Assembly: GCF_017487345.1 (NCBI RefSeq)
Contig: NZ_CP062006.1
Span: 1,246,001 to 1,310,000 of the forward strand
Source of the DNA: Brevundimonas pondensis
Lineage (GTDB): Bacteria > Pseudomonadota > Alphaproteobacteria > Caulobacterales > Caulobacteraceae
DNA length: 64,000 nucleotides
Reading direction: 5' to 3'
This document shows, in pieces, positions 26,239 through 35,088 of this stretch. Below the pieces are notes generated by a model. It was given only the letters and a program-made list of their open reading frames with translations. It was not told the DNA's origin and searched no databases. The translations under genes were made by a program, and so were the position numbers. Position 1 is the first letter of the stretch. The number at the start of each line of letters is the position of its first letter.

Positions 26239-27060
26239 ATGGCCAAGCTGGAAATCGTGCCGCAACAGCCGGACCTGTGGATGCAACTGCGCGCCGCAGC
26301 CGAGGAGGCCGCGCGCGAGGAGCCGAGGCTGGCCTCGCAACTGAACGCCGTGGTGCTGGCGCATGATGATCTGGCGGGGGCGCTGAGCTTCCAGATCGCG
26401 CGTAAGCTGGGCGACGCCGAGCTGGGGGCCATGTCGCTGCGCGAGGTGGCCCTGTCGGCCTTTGCGGCCGATCCCGGTATCCTGACGTCGGCCGAGGCCG
26501 ACCTGAAGGCGGTGCAGGACCGCGATCCGGCGATCCGGTCGCTGTTGCAGCCCTTCATGTATTTCAAGGGGTTCCAGGCGCTGCAGGCCTGGCGCGTGGC
26601 GCATTGGCTGTGGGGGCAGGGGCGCGACACTCTGGCGTTTCACTTCCAGAGCCGGATTTCGGAGCTGTTCCAGCTGGACATCCACCCGGCGGCGCGGATC
26701 GGTTCGGGCGTCTTCGTCGACCACGGCACCGGCATCGTCATCGGCGAGACGGCGGTGGTCGGTGACGAGGTGTCCATGCTGCACGCCGTGACCCTGGGCG
26801 GAACCGGGGCCGAGCGCGGCGACCGTCATCCCAAGATCGGCCGCGGCGTCCTGCTGGGCGCGGGGGCCAAGGTGCTGGGCAATATTGTGATAGGCGACTA
26901 CGCCAAGGTGGCCTCGGGGTCCGTCGTGCTGAAGCCGGTGCCGGCGGGCTGCACCGTGGCCGGGGTGCCGGCGCGTGTCGTGGCCTGTCCGACCGACGCG
27001 GCGCCCGCCCGGACCATGGATCACACCCTGGCCGACATCGCCTATGATTACGTGATCTGA
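26239..27060 (+). CDS. cysE: Serine O-acetyltransferase
   Basis: A 273-aa enzyme with an N-terminal helical domain (about 1-135) and a left-handed beta-helix of hexapeptide repeats (LDIHPAARIGSGVFVDHGTGIVIGE and KIGRGVLLGAGAKVLGNIVIGDYAKV). Active-site residues in DIHPAA and DHGTG (D, H) match serine acetyltransferase. It activates serine to O-acetylserine for cysteine synthesis. It adds to the sulfur amino acid genes at 16.7-19.3 kb. Confidence 0.94.
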   Translation: MAKLEIVPQQPDLWMQLRAAAEEAAREEPRLASQLNAVVLAHDDLAGALSFQIARKLGDAELGAMSLREVALSAFAADPGILTSAEADLKAVQDRDPAIRSLLQPFMYFKGFQALQAWRVAHWLWGQGRDTLAFHFQSRISELFQLDIHPAARIGSGVFVDHGTGIVIGETAVVGDEVSMLHAVTLGGTGAERGDRHPKIGRGVLLGAGAKVLGNIVIGDYAKVASGSVVLKPVPAGCTVAGVPARVVACPTDAAPARTMDHTLADIAYDYVI

Positions 27061-27153
27061 TTGCGTCGCCTGTGGACGCCCGATACGCGGGCTTCCCATG
27101 AGGGGGCGTGTTCTCTAGGTTCCGCCGTCAACGACACCAACGAGGCTACCCCC

Positions 27154-27363
27154 GTGAAAGAATCCGATCTGAAGCGCGTCGAGACGCACCTGAAGCGCAC
27201 CTTCAACCACGGCGGCATCAAGGTGAAGGCCCGCAAGGTCGCCGACTCCGCCGAAGTCTATGTCGATGACGAGTTCATCGGCGTGGTGTTCGAGGACGAG
27301 GACGAGGCCGGCTCGTTCATGTTCGAGATGGCGATCCTGGCCGAAGACCTGCCGCAGGACTAA
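27154..27363 (+). CDS. DUF3126 family protein
   Basis: A 69-aa, acidic protein with the segment KRVETHLKRTFNHGGIKVKARKVADSAEVYVDDEFIGVVFEDEDEAGSFMFEM, characteristic of DUF3126. The family is small and restricted mainly to alphaproteobacteria, and its role is unknown. GTG 27154 is the best start, with GAGG a short distance upstream. Starting at 27061 would add low-quality sequence. A terminator follows. Confidence 0.8.
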   Translation: MKESDLKRVETHLKRTFNHGGIKVKARKVADSAEVYVDDEFIGVVFEDEDEAGSFMFEMAILAEDLPQD

Positions 27364-27401
27364 GGCCGCGCCTCCAGGGATTTCTCTGGAAAGCACGCAC
27401 G

Positions 27402-27435
27402 AAAAAGGCCGGAGGGGCGAACCCTCCGGCCTTTT
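27402..27435. terminator. Bidirectional terminator between DUF3126 and the histone-like gene
   Basis: AAAAA, GGCCGGAGGG, loop GCGAA, CCCTCCGGCC, TTTT. The 10-bp perfect stem is flanked by A and T runs, so it serves the convergent genes on both sides. Confidence 0.85.
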
Positions 27436-27449
27436 GTCGTTTCAGGCGA

Positions 27450-28061
27450 TCACCAGCCGAACAGACGGGCGAAGAAGCCCTTCTTCTTTTCGGGTTGAGG
27501 CGCGGCGGCGGCAGGCGCCGGTTGCGCAGCCGCCGGAGCGGGGGCGGGCTTGGGCGCTTCGACCGGCTTGGGCGTCGGGGCGGCGGCGACAGGCGCGGGC
27601 GCAGGGGCCGGAGCCGCAACCGGAGCGGCGGCGGGTTTGGTCGCCTCGACCGGCTTGGCGGCGGGTTTCGGAGCAGCGGCGGCCTTGGGGGCTACAGCCT
27701 TCTTTGGGGCGGCGGGCTTGGCGGCCGCTTTCGGAGCGGCGGCTTTTGCAGCGGGCTTGGCCGCAGCCTTGGGCGCAACGGCCTTCGCGGCCGGGGCTTT
27801 GGCGGCGGCGGGTTTCGCAGCGGCCTTCGGCGCAGCCTTTACAGCCGGTTTGGCGGCGGGTTTCGCAGCGACCTTGGGCGCAGCGGCCTTCACGGCGGGC
27901 TTGGCGGCGACCGCCTTGGGCGCGGCGGGTTTGGGCGCGGCCTTCGGTTTTGCAGCGGCCTTGGGCGCCGCAGTGCTCGACTTTGCCGCCGGTTTCGGCT
28001 TGGAAGCGGCAGGCGCCGCTTTCGGCGTAGAAGATTTCGACTCAGACGGTGCTTTAGCCAT
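27450..28061 (-). CDS. Ala/Lys/Pro-rich histone H1-like protein with hydrophobic C-terminal tip
   Basis: A 203-aa protein almost wholly made of AAKPAAKAA-type repeats, resembling the C-terminal tail of histone H1 or bacterial H1-like proteins. The final residues QPEKKKGFFARLFGW form a basic, aromatic amphipathic tip, unlike typical nucleoid proteins and suggestive of membrane contact. DNA binding or compaction is possible through the lysine-rich body. No folded domain is visible. It is transcribed away from prmA, which lies 82 bp beyond its start. Confidence 0.7.
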   Translation of the reverse strand: MAKAPSESKSSTPKAAPAASKPKPAAKSSTAAPKAAAKPKAAPKPAAPKAVAAKPAVKAAAPKVAAKPAAKPAVKAAPKAAAKPAAAKAPAAKAVAPKAAAKPAAKAAAPKAAAKPAAPKKAVAPKAAAAPKPAAKPVEATKPAAAPVAAPAPAPAPVAAAPTPKPVEAPKPAPAPAAAQPAPAAAAPQPEKKKGFFARLFGW

Positions 28062-28143
28062 GGATACCCCGACCCCTAAATGGACACGGGCATTCCGTAC
28101 GCCCGCACTCGTTGCGATTCGTTATAATAACGGTGTTTGAGAA

Positions 28144-29010
28144 ATGTCCGAGTCCGCTCTTCAGGTAATCGCACGCGGCGAGCGCGAGCCCGCGGAGACC
28201 GCCGCCGCCATGATCGACGCCGATCCCATGCTGGAAAACGCGACCTATTCGATCCTGGAAGAGGACGAGGACAGGGGCGTCTGGCGCATCGACGCCTTCC
28301 CGACCTCGGACGAGGAGGCCGAGGGCATCGCCGCCATCCTGCGTGCGACGCCGGGTCTGGAGGTCATTGTCGAGAAGCTGGCCGACGCCGACTGGCTGGC
28401 CATGAGCCTGTCGGGCCTGCCGCCGGTCGAGGCCGGGCGCTTCTTCGTTTATGGCGCGCACGACCAGGGCAAGATTCCCGAAGGCCGGGTCAATCTGAAG
28501 ATCGACGCGGGCGCCGCCTTCGGCACGGGCCACCATGGCACGACGGTCGGATGCCTGGAGGCCTTCGACAATCTGCTGGCGACCGAGACCTTCGAGAAGG
28601 TTCTGGACGTCGGCTGCGGCACGGGCGTTCTGGCCATCGCCGCCGCCAAGACCGGTTCGCCCATCGCCGTCGGCACCGACATCGACGAGCCGTCGGCCCG
28701 CATCGCCAACGAGAACGCCCAGATCAACGACGCCAAGTGCGAGTTCTACTTCGCCGATGGCCTCAGCGATGCGCGCATCGCCCGGCACGCGCCCTATGAC
28801 CTGGTCTTCGCCAACATCCTGGCGGCCCCGCTGGTGTTCCTGGCGCCGGAGATCGGCGCTGCGTTGAAGTCGGGGGGGGTGGCGATCCTGTCGGGCCTGC
28901 TGCGTACGCAGGAGGAGCGGGTGCTGGAAGCCTATGTGCCGCTGGGCTTCGTGGTCGAGCAGACCATCCACCATGATGCGTGGACTGCGCTGCAACTCCG
29001 CAAGAAGTAG
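28144..29010 (+). CDS. prmA: Ribosomal protein L11 methyltransferase
   Basis: A 288-aa SAM-dependent methyltransferase. Motifs: [10 protein letters not shown], motif [16 protein letters not shown] (about 159-173), a conserved GTDID acidic loop and [16 protein letters not shown]. PrmA trimethylates L11 lysines. The N-terminal 95 residues correspond to the substrate-binding domain. It stands alone. Confidence 0.92.
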   Translation: MSESALQVIARGEREPAETAAAMIDADPMLENATYSILEEDEDRGVWRIDAFPTSDEEAEGIAAILRATPGLEVIVEKLADADWLAMSLSGLPPVEAGRFFVYGAHDQGKIPEGRVNLKIDAGAAFGTGHHGTTVGCLEAFDNLLATETFEKVLDVGCGTGVLAIAAAKTGSPIAVGTDIDEPSARIANENAQINDAKCEFYFADGLSDARIARHAPYDLVFANILAAPLVFLAPEIGAALKSGGVAILSGLLRTQEERVLEAYVPLGFVVEQTIHHDAWTALQLRKK

Positions 29011-29117
29011 GCGCGTGTTCGGGGCGTCGCTTGACGGCGCTGCGGGACGACGGGCACGAACAGGTTGTTCGTCGAGATCGACGGACGAGGTGAGATCCGG
29101 TTCCGGGGGCGCGTGGC

Positions 29118-29885
29118 TTGAGTGAAACGAGCGATCGGCGGCATGGCATCCAGTCCGTGGGCATTGGCCTGCGGGTTCTGGACGTGCTGGCGTCGTTGGA
29201 CGGCGCGGCGGCTCTGGGGGCGATCGCACAGGCTTCGGATCTGTCGTCGTCTCAGGCGCACCGGTACCTGGCCAGTCTGATCGCCGCCGGCATGGCCCGC
29301 CAGGACGCGGCGACAGGACGCTATGAGTTGGGCCCGGGCGCGTTGCGTCTTGGGCTCGCGGCGCTATCGCGGATGGACAGTTTCCGCGAGGCGGCGATCG
29401 CCTTGACCGACTATGTCCGTGAAACGGGGCGCACGGTGCAGATGGGCGCCCTGGGGCCGTCTGGCCCGATCGTGGTGCGCTGGATCATGGGCACGCCCGC
29501 CATCTCGACCTCGCTGATGGTCGGCTCCCCCTTGCCGTTGCTGAGTTCGGCCACGGGCCATGTGTTTCTGGCCTTCCGGCCGGAGGCGGCGACGCGGCAG
29601 ATGGTCGAGCGCGAAACCCAGCCGCAGTTCCAGCCGGTCGACGTCGAGGGCCTGCGCGCGCGGGTGCGGCGCGATGGCTATTCGGCCATCCGGGGGGATC
29701 TGATCCCCGGCCTGCGCGCGACCGCCGCGCCGATCTTCGACCTGCAGGGCGAGGCGGTCTTCACCGCCACGGTTCTGGCCACTGACGTATTCAAGACCGA
29801 GTACGACGATCAGGCGCGCGAACGCCTGATCGAGGTTTGCGATCAGATCACCTTGGCGACGGGCGGGGTGCGTCCGTCGATCTGA
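29118..29885 (+). CDS. IclR family transcriptional regulator of the salicylate/gentisate locus
   Basis: A 255-aa protein with an N-terminal winged HTH (about 13-75, QSVGIGLRVLDVLASLDGAAALGAIAQASDLSSSQAHRYLASLIAAGMA) and a C-terminal effector-binding IclR domain. The start is a TTG at 29118. It converges with the ferredoxin reductase, leaving 4 bp between stops. Probable target: the 31098-31130 promoter region. Members such as PcaU and PobR activate aromatic catabolic genes. Confidence 0.88.
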   Translation: MSETSDRRHGIQSVGIGLRVLDVLASLDGAAALGAIAQASDLSSSQAHRYLASLIAAGMARQDAATGRYELGPGALRLGLAALSRMDSFREAAIALTDYVRETGRTVQMGALGPSGPIVVRWIMGTPAISTSLMVGSPLPLLSSATGHVFLAFRPEAATRQMVERETQPQFQPVDVEGLRARVRRDGYSAIRGDLIPGLRATAAPIFDLQGEAVFTATVLATDVFKTEYDDQARERLIEVCDQITLATGGVRPSI

Positions 29886-29889
29886 CGGA

Positions 29890-31077
29890 TCAGGCGGCGG
29901 CCTTGCGCAGGTCGGTGGCCGGATCGCCCGCCGTTTCCGCGATCAGGGTCTTGCCCATCAGGCGACGCGCCGTGGCGAAGTCGCGCGGCTGATCCAGACA
30001 GACGGCGCCGACCAGCGCGCCGTCGCGCAGATAGAGGCGCACCGCCTCGCCGCGCGCCACGACGGCGTCGCCCGCCGTCGGGTCGCCGAGGATCTGCAGG
30101 TTGTGGTCGCACTGGGCGGTCCAGAACCAGGGCGTGGGTTCGGCCTCGGCGGGCCGGCCCAAGATGGCGAGGGCGGCGGCGCGAGCCGAGGTCTGGGCGT
30201 GGGCCCAGGTCTCCATGCGGGCGGCGGCCCCGTCGCGGACGCGCGCGGCCAGATCCCCCACGGCGAAGATGCGGTCGTCGGCGGGCGAGCGGTAGTCGTC
30301 GCCGACCAGAACCCCGCCCGCAACCGGCAGGCCCGCCGCCTCGGCCATTTCGGTCGAGGGGATGATGCCGATGCCGACGACGATCAGGTCGGCCTCGACG
30401 GTCGAACCGTCGTCCAGGCGGGCGAGAACCGCGCCGTCGGCGGCGTCTTCCAGCGCCTGCAGCGACCGGCCCAGCTTCACCTCCACGCCGATGCGGGCGT
30501 GGGCGGCGGCCAGCCATTCGGCGGCCTCGGCCGGGACATTGCGGCCCAGCAGCCGCTCGCCCGCCTCGATCACCGTGGCGGTCAGGCCGAGACCGCGCAG
30601 GGTCGAGGCCGCCTCCAGACCGATCACGCCGCCGCCGACCACCAGGGCGCGTGCGCCGGGTTTGGCCTCAGCCGCGATGGCGCGGGCGTCGTCGGCGGTG
30701 CGCAGATAGCGAACGGCGGGGTGGTCGGGCAGGGGCAGGCGGCGCACGCGGCCGCCCATGGCCAGCACCAAGGTGTCGAAGGCCTCGATCGATCCGTCGG
30801 CCAGTCGAACTTCGCCTCTGTCACGGTCGATGGCGACCGCCTTGGCGCCCAGTTTCAGGGTCACATCCAGCTCCGCCCACCGTTCGGCGGGCGCCAGCCA
30901 GACTGGATCGACCGCTTCGCCCGACAGGTAGTCCTTGGACAGGCTTGGACGTTCGTAGGGGGGGTGGGTTTCGTCGCCGACGACGAGGATAGACCCGGAA
31001 AAACCTAACTCGCGCAAGGTGATAGCAGTCGCGCCCCCGGCGTGCCCGGCTCCCAGGATGAGGATGCGTTCAGCCAT
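29890..31077 (-). CDS. NAD(P)/FAD-dependent ferredoxin reductase
   Basis: A 395-aa flavoprotein of the rubredoxin/putidaredoxin reductase type. FAD-binding GxGxxG at G9-A-G-H-A-G14 and NAD-binding GGGVIGLE (148-155) are intact, with a C-terminal FAD contact region. It would pass electrons from NAD(P)H to the Rieske ferredoxin at 32937 and on to the oxygenase at 31202. ATG 31077 is selected over upstream in-frame codons since homology begins at MAERILILGAG. Confidence 0.88.
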   Translation of the reverse strand: MAERILILGAGHAGGATAITLRELGFSGSILVVGDETHPPYERPSLSKDYLSGEAVDPVWLAPAERWAELDVTLKLGAKAVAIDRDRGEVRLADGSIEAFDTLVLAMGGRVRRLPLPDHPAVRYLRTADDARAIAAEAKPGARALVVGGGVIGLEAASTLRGLGLTATVIEAGERLLGRNVPAEAAEWLAAAHARIGVEVKLGRSLQALEDAADGAVLARLDDGSTVEADLIVVGIGIIPSTEMAEAAGLPVAGGVLVGDDYRSPADDRIFAVGDLAARVRDGAAARMETWAHAQTSARAAALAILGRPAEAEPTPWFWTAQCDHNLQILGDPTAGDAVVARGEAVRLYLRDGALVGAVCLDQPRDFATARRLMGKTLIAETAGDPATDLRKAAA

Positions 31078-31097
31078 TTGTGATCTCCGCTTTTCTC

Positions 31098-31130
31098 TGC
31101 ACAGTGTGCAACGCATTTGACATAGATCAA
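31098..31130 (+). promoter_or_regulatory. Putative promoter and IclR operator of the salicylate operon
   Basis: The 124-bp divergent gap holds a perfect 13-bp palindrome TGCACAGTGTGCA (31098-31110). It lies just upstream of TTGACATAGATCAA (31117-31130). TTGACA is a consensus -35; about 18 bp later a weak -10-like ACCAAT is seen at 31141. The same 14-mer also fits an FNR/FixK box (TTGAY-N4-RTCAA). The palindrome is well placed for an IclR-type activator. Confidence 0.55.
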
Positions 31131-31201
31131 AAACCACGACACCAATGCGGTCAACGGCGACATGAGATCGCTGCTTCGAATTCATTGTCCGGGAGCTTTC
31201 A

Positions 31202-32452
31202 GTGAACATCCCCGTACGCCCGCCGGAGGGCGCCAACAGCCGCGCATGGCCGGCCGATGTCGACGCCGCCGTGCCCTACTGGGTCTATACGGACCCCGCG
31301 ATCTACGCCGAGGAACTGCAGAAGATCTGGTACGGGCCGCACTGGCTCTATGTCGGTCTGGAGTGCGAGCTGGCCGAGGTCGGCGACTGGAAGACGACGA
31401 CCCTGGGCGAAAAGCCCTGCGTCATGGTCCGCTCGGGCGAGGACGAGATCTCGGTCGTCGAGAACCGCTGCGCCCACAAGGGCGTCAAGTTCTGCCAGAC
31501 CCGCACCGGCCACTCCAAGGAGCTGATCTGCCCCTATCACCAGTGGTCCTATGCGCTGAACGGCGACCTGCAGGGCGTGCCCTTCCGTCGCGGCGTCAAG
31601 CGTCAGGGCGGCATGCCGTCGGACTTCGACCCCAGGGACCACAGCCTGAACAAGCTGCGCGTCGAGGTGGTCAACGGCGTGGTCTGGGCCACCTTCTCGG
31701 ACGAGACGCCGCCCTTCCGCGAGTACCTCGGCGAAAAGTTCTGGAAGCACTACACTCGCGTCTATGACGGCCGGAAGCTGGAGGTGCTGGGCTACAACCG
31801 CCAGCACATTCCGTCGAACTGGAAGCAGATGCAGGAGAACATCAAGGACCCGTATCATGCGGGCCTGCTGCATGTGTTCTTCGCCACCTTCGGCCTGTTC
31901 CGCGCCGATCAGAAATCCGCCGTCGATATCGACGACGAGGGCCGCCACGGCATCCTGATCTCGCGCAAGGGCGAGCAGGAAAAGACCGAGGCCATGGCCG
32001 ATATCCGCAACTTCCAGGGCGACCTGGTGCTGGAGGACCCCCGCGTCATGGACGTGGTGCAGGAGTTCCCGGGCGAAGAGACCGTCGGGATGATCACCAT
32101 CTTCCCCAGCGTGATCTTGCAGCAGCAGGTCAACAGCCTGACCACGCGCCAGATCGTGCCCAAGGGGCCGAACGGGTTCGACTTCCACTGGACCCACTGG
32201 TGCTACGCCGACGACACGCCGGAGATGCGTCTGCGCCGCACGCGTCAGGCCAACCTGTTCGGCCCGGCGGGCTTCGTCTCGGCTGACGACGGCGAGGTTC
32301 TGGAAATGACCCAGCAGGGCGCCGCCGGTTCGCCGGACGCCAACATGATCCTGCAGATGGGCGGCCGCGAGATTGCCCCCACCGACCACCAGGTCACCGA
32401 GACCGCCGTACGCGGCATGTGGCGCTATTGGCGCAAGGTGATGGGCCTGTGA
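31202..32452 (+). CDS. nagG: Salicylate 5-hydroxylase large (Rieske oxygenase alpha) subunit
   Basis: A 416-aa aromatic-ring hydroxylating oxygenase. The Rieske [2Fe-2S] ligands are C90, H92, C110 and H113. The mononuclear iron site includes D216, H219 and H224 in ENIKDPYHAGLLH. The sequence follows NagG closely, with GDLQGVPFRRGVK, YNRQHIPSNWKQMQ and AGFVSADDGEV, and the neighbours supply the gentisate pathway, so 5-hydroxylation of salicylate is likely. The GTG at 31202 has a GGGAG site upstream. Confidence 0.9.
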   Translation: MNIPVRPPEGANSRAWPADVDAAVPYWVYTDPAIYAEELQKIWYGPHWLYVGLECELAEVGDWKTTTLGEKPCVMVRSGEDEISVVENRCAHKGVKFCQTRTGHSKELICPYHQWSYALNGDLQGVPFRRGVKRQGGMPSDFDPRDHSLNKLRVEVVNGVVWATFSDETPPFREYLGEKFWKHYTRVYDGRKLEVLGYNRQHIPSNWKQMQENIKDPYHAGLLHVFFATFGLFRADQKSAVDIDDEGRHGILISRKGEQEKTEAMADIRNFQGDLVLEDPRVMDVVQEFPGEETVGMITIFPSVILQQQVNSLTTRQIVPKGPNGFDFHWTHWCYADDTPEMRLRRTRQANLFGPAGFVSADDGEVLEMTQQGAAGSPDANMILQMGGREIAPTDHQVTETAVRGMWRYWRKVMGL

Positions 32453-32940
32453 GCGAGACCATGACCATTGCTCGCGACGAGATCCGCGACCTGTACGACG
32501 CCTATTACGGCGTGCTGGACGACGTCGATCTGCACGCCTGGCCCGACTTTTTCACCGAGGACTGTCTGTATCGGGTGATCCCGCGTGAGAACTATGAGGC
32601 CGGCTACACCCTGTGCACCATGCAGGCCGAGAGCCGCGGGATGCTGAAGGACCGGGTGACCGGCCTGACGCGGACCCAGATGTATGCGCCGCGCTACTAC
32701 CGCCGCTTCCCCACCGCGCCGCGCGTGGTCGAGCAGGGCGTGGCCCAGGCAGAGGAGGGCGTGCGCGTTCGCCACAACCTGCTGGTGGTGCAGACCCTGG
32801 TGGACAAGCAGTCGGACATCATCCTGTCCGCCGTCTGCCACGACCGCATCGTCCGCGACGGCGACCGCCTGCGCTTTGTCGAACGCGTCGTCGTCTTCGA
32901 TTCCGAAATGATCCCCAACAGTCTGGTGTATCCCGCATGA
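32449..32940 (+). CDS. nagH: Salicylate 5-hydroxylase small (beta) subunit
   Basis: A 163-aa NTF2-fold subunit (cone shaped, cystatin-like), RDEIRDLYDAYYGVLDDVDLHAWPDFFTEDCLYRVIPREN at the start, typical of ring-hydroxylating dioxygenase beta subunits. It stabilises the alpha subunit and has no cofactor. GTG 32449 overlaps the alpha stop by four bases; ATG 32461 is an alternative. It lies between the alpha subunit and the ferredoxin gene in an operon. Confidence 0.87.
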   Translation: MSETMTIARDEIRDLYDAYYGVLDDVDLHAWPDFFTEDCLYRVIPRENYEAGYTLCTMQAESRGMLKDRVTGLTRTQMYAPRYYRRFPTAPRVVEQGVAQAEEGVRVRHNLLVVQTLVDKQSDIILSAVCHDRIVRDGDRLRFVERVVVFDSEMIPNSLVYPA

Positions 32941-33266
32941 CCGAAGCCGCGACCCTGTCGTGGGTGGCGACTTTGCCGCCCTCGGCCCTCGAAGAACATG
33001 GCGTGGCCAAGGCCAGCGCCAACGGCCTGAACGTCGCCCTCTATGTCGTGGACGGCGAGTATTTCGCCACCGCCGACCTGTGCACCCACGGCGCCGCCAG
33101 CCTGTCGGACGGCTTCCTGGACGGCGAGCTGATCGAATGCCCGCTGCATCAGGGCACCTTCAACGTGAAGACCGGCGCGCCGGTCGACGCCCCGTGCTCG
33201 GTCGCCGTGCGCAGCTTCCCGGTGAAGCTGCAGGACGGCCTGCTGCACGTCGGCATGGAGGGCTGA
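32937..33266 (+). CDS. Rieske [2Fe-2S] ferredoxin of the salicylate oxygenase
   Basis: A 109-aa protein with C-x-H and C-x2-H ligands in ADLCTHGAASLSDG and IECPLHQGTFN, the Rieske ferredoxin signature of non-heme iron oxygenases. It shuttles electrons from the reductase at 29890 to the oxygenase. The ATG overlaps the beta subunit stop codon (ATGA). Length matches BphF/NagAb-type ferredoxins. Confidence 0.9.
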   Translation: MTEAATLSWVATLPPSALEEHGVAKASANGLNVALYVVDGEYFATADLCTHGAASLSDGFLDGELIECPLHQGTFNVKTGAPVDAPCSVAVRSFPVKLQDGLLHVGMEG

Positions 33267-33269
33267 GCC

Positions 33270-34325
33270 ATGCACGAGGTCCTGTCCAACGACCAGCAGT
33301 CCCAGCTGAACGCCCTCTATGAGCAGATGGAGCCGGAAGGCCTCTATCCCCTGTGGGAGAAGCTGTCGGCCCTGGTCCTGCCCAAGCCGGACTCGCCGGC
33401 CAAGGTCCACAAGTGGTCCTATGACAACGCCCGCGACTACCTGATGCGGGCGGGCGACCTGATCAGCGCCAAGCAGGCCGAGCGCCGGGTGCTGATCCTG
33501 GAAAATCCCGGCCTGCCGGGTCATTCGGGCATCACGCCCAGCCTCTACGCCGGTCTGCAGCTGATCCTGCCGGGCGAGATCGCCCCGGCCCACCGCCACG
33601 CCCAGTGCGCCCTGCGCTTCGTCATGGAGGGCGGCGGCGCCTATACCTCGGTGGACGGCGAGAAGGCGGTGATGCAGCCCTTCGACCTGGTGCTGACGCC
33701 GGGCGGCCAGTGGCACGACCACGGCAATCCGACCGAGACGCCGATGATCTGGCTGGACGGTCTGGACATCCCCACCGTTCGCCACTTCGACGCCAGCTTC
33801 GCCGAGGGCTATTCGGAAGACCAGTTCCCCGAACAGGCCCCGGCCGGCGACAGCCTGAACCGCTATGGCCGCAACATGCGTCCGCTGAAGGGCCACACGG
33901 CGGATCGTCGTCCGGCGCATCAGCCCCTGTTCCACTATCCCTACGCCGAGTGGCGTCCGGCGCTGGACGCCATGGCCGAGAGCGGGGCCGAGATCGACCC
34001 GCATCTGGGTCATGCGCTGGAGTTCATGAACCCGATCAACGGCGGGCCGATCATGGCCACCATCTCGGCCCATGTCCGCCTGCTGCCGGAAGGCTTTGAG
34101 AGCAAGCCGCGCCGCTCGACCGACGGAACCATCTTCGTGGTGGTTGAAGGGACGGGCGAGGCGGTCATCGAGGGCGAGACCATCGCTCTGAAGCCGCGCG
34201 ACATCGTGGTCGTGCCGTCGTGGAAATCGGTCGCCTTCAAGGCGTCCAGCCGACTGGTCCTGTTCGGATACTCCGACAAGGCCTGTCAGGAAAAACTGAA
34301 CCTCTACAAGGAAGAGAACGCATGA
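33270..34325 (+). CDS. gtdA: Gentisate 1,2-dioxygenase
   Basis: A 351-aa bicupin enzyme. The N-terminal cupin has H108-x-H110 (APAHRHAQ) and a later WHDH (H149/H151), the Fe(II)-binding set; the second cupin starts near 255. It cleaves gentisate to maleylpyruvate. It starts 3 bp after the ferredoxin stop. It is the central enzyme linking the hydroxylase to the ring-opening branch. Confidence 0.93.
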   Translation: MHEVLSNDQQSQLNALYEQMEPEGLYPLWEKLSALVLPKPDSPAKVHKWSYDNARDYLMRAGDLISAKQAERRVLILENPGLPGHSGITPSLYAGLQLILPGEIAPAHRHAQCALRFVMEGGGAYTSVDGEKAVMQPFDLVLTPGGQWHDHGNPTETPMIWLDGLDIPTVRHFDASFAEGYSEDQFPEQAPAGDSLNRYGRNMRPLKGHTADRRPAHQPLFHYPYAEWRPALDAMAESGAEIDPHLGHALEFMNPINGGPIMATISAHVRLLPEGFESKPRRSTDGTIFVVVEGTGEAVIEGETIALKPRDIVVVPSWKSVAFKASSRLVLFGYSDKACQEKLNLYKEENA

Positions 34326-35017
34326 GCCTGCTGTTCCAACCGCAAGCGCCCGTGCTTGCCCCGACCAACACCGGGGACGAATTCCCGGTCCGCCGCATCT
34401 TCTGCGTCGGCCGCAACTACGCCGCCCACGCCCGCGAAATGGGCCGCGACCCGGACCGCGAGCCGCCCTTCTTCTTCACAGCCTGGGCCGAGACCGTGGT
34501 GCTGGACGGGGCGACCATCGCCTATCCGTCCAAGACCGAGAACTTCCACTATGAGGCCGAGCTGGTCGTCGCCATCGGCAAGGGCGGTCGCAACATCGCC
34601 GTCGAGGACGCGCTGGATCACGTCTGGGGCTACGCCACCGGCCTCGACATGACGCGCCGCGACCTGCAGCTGGAAGCCCGCGCTCAGGGCCGCCCGTGGG
34701 ACACCGGCAAGAACGTCGAGCAGTCGTCGCCGCTGGGCCTGATCCACAAGGCGGGCGAGGGCTTTGATCCCGAGCACGGCAAGATCGAGCTGACCGTCAA
34801 CGGCGAGGTCAAGCAGTCGGCGGACCTGGCCGACCTGATCTGGCCGGTGGCGGACATCGTCGCCTACCTGTCGGGTCTGTGGGAGATCCAGCCCGGCGAT
34901 CTGATCTACACCGGCACCCCCGCGGGCGTCGGCGCGGTGGTTCCTGGCGACGCCATGACGGTCGCCATCGACGGCCTGACCCCGCTCAACATCAAGGTCG
35001 GCCCGCCCGCCGCCTGA
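34322..35017 (+). CDS. nagK: Fumarylpyruvate hydrolase (FAH family)
   Basis: A 231-aa FAH-fold hydrolase: PVRRIFCVGRNYAAHAREMG, the metal-ligand acidic residues in HYEAELVVAIG, and IYTGTPAGVGAVVPGD. It hydrolyses fumarylpyruvate to fumarate and pyruvate, the last pathway step. The start overlaps the gentisate dioxygenase stop by four bases. It lies before the transporter gene. Confidence 0.9.
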   Translation: MSLLFQPQAPVLAPTNTGDEFPVRRIFCVGRNYAAHAREMGRDPDREPPFFFTAWAETVVLDGATIAYPSKTENFHYEAELVVAIGKGGRNIAVEDALDHVWGYATGLDMTRRDLQLEARAQGRPWDTGKNVEQSSPLGLIHKAGEGFDPEHGKIELTVNGEVKQSADLADLIWPVADIVAYLSGLWEIQPGDLIYTGTPAGVGAVVPGDAMTVAIDGLTPLNIKVGPPAA

Positions 35018-35088
35018 TCCGCTTCACACGCATCATCAATCACGGAGAGGCGCGCGACAGACGCGCCCTCCGCAGGAGGACTACATCA

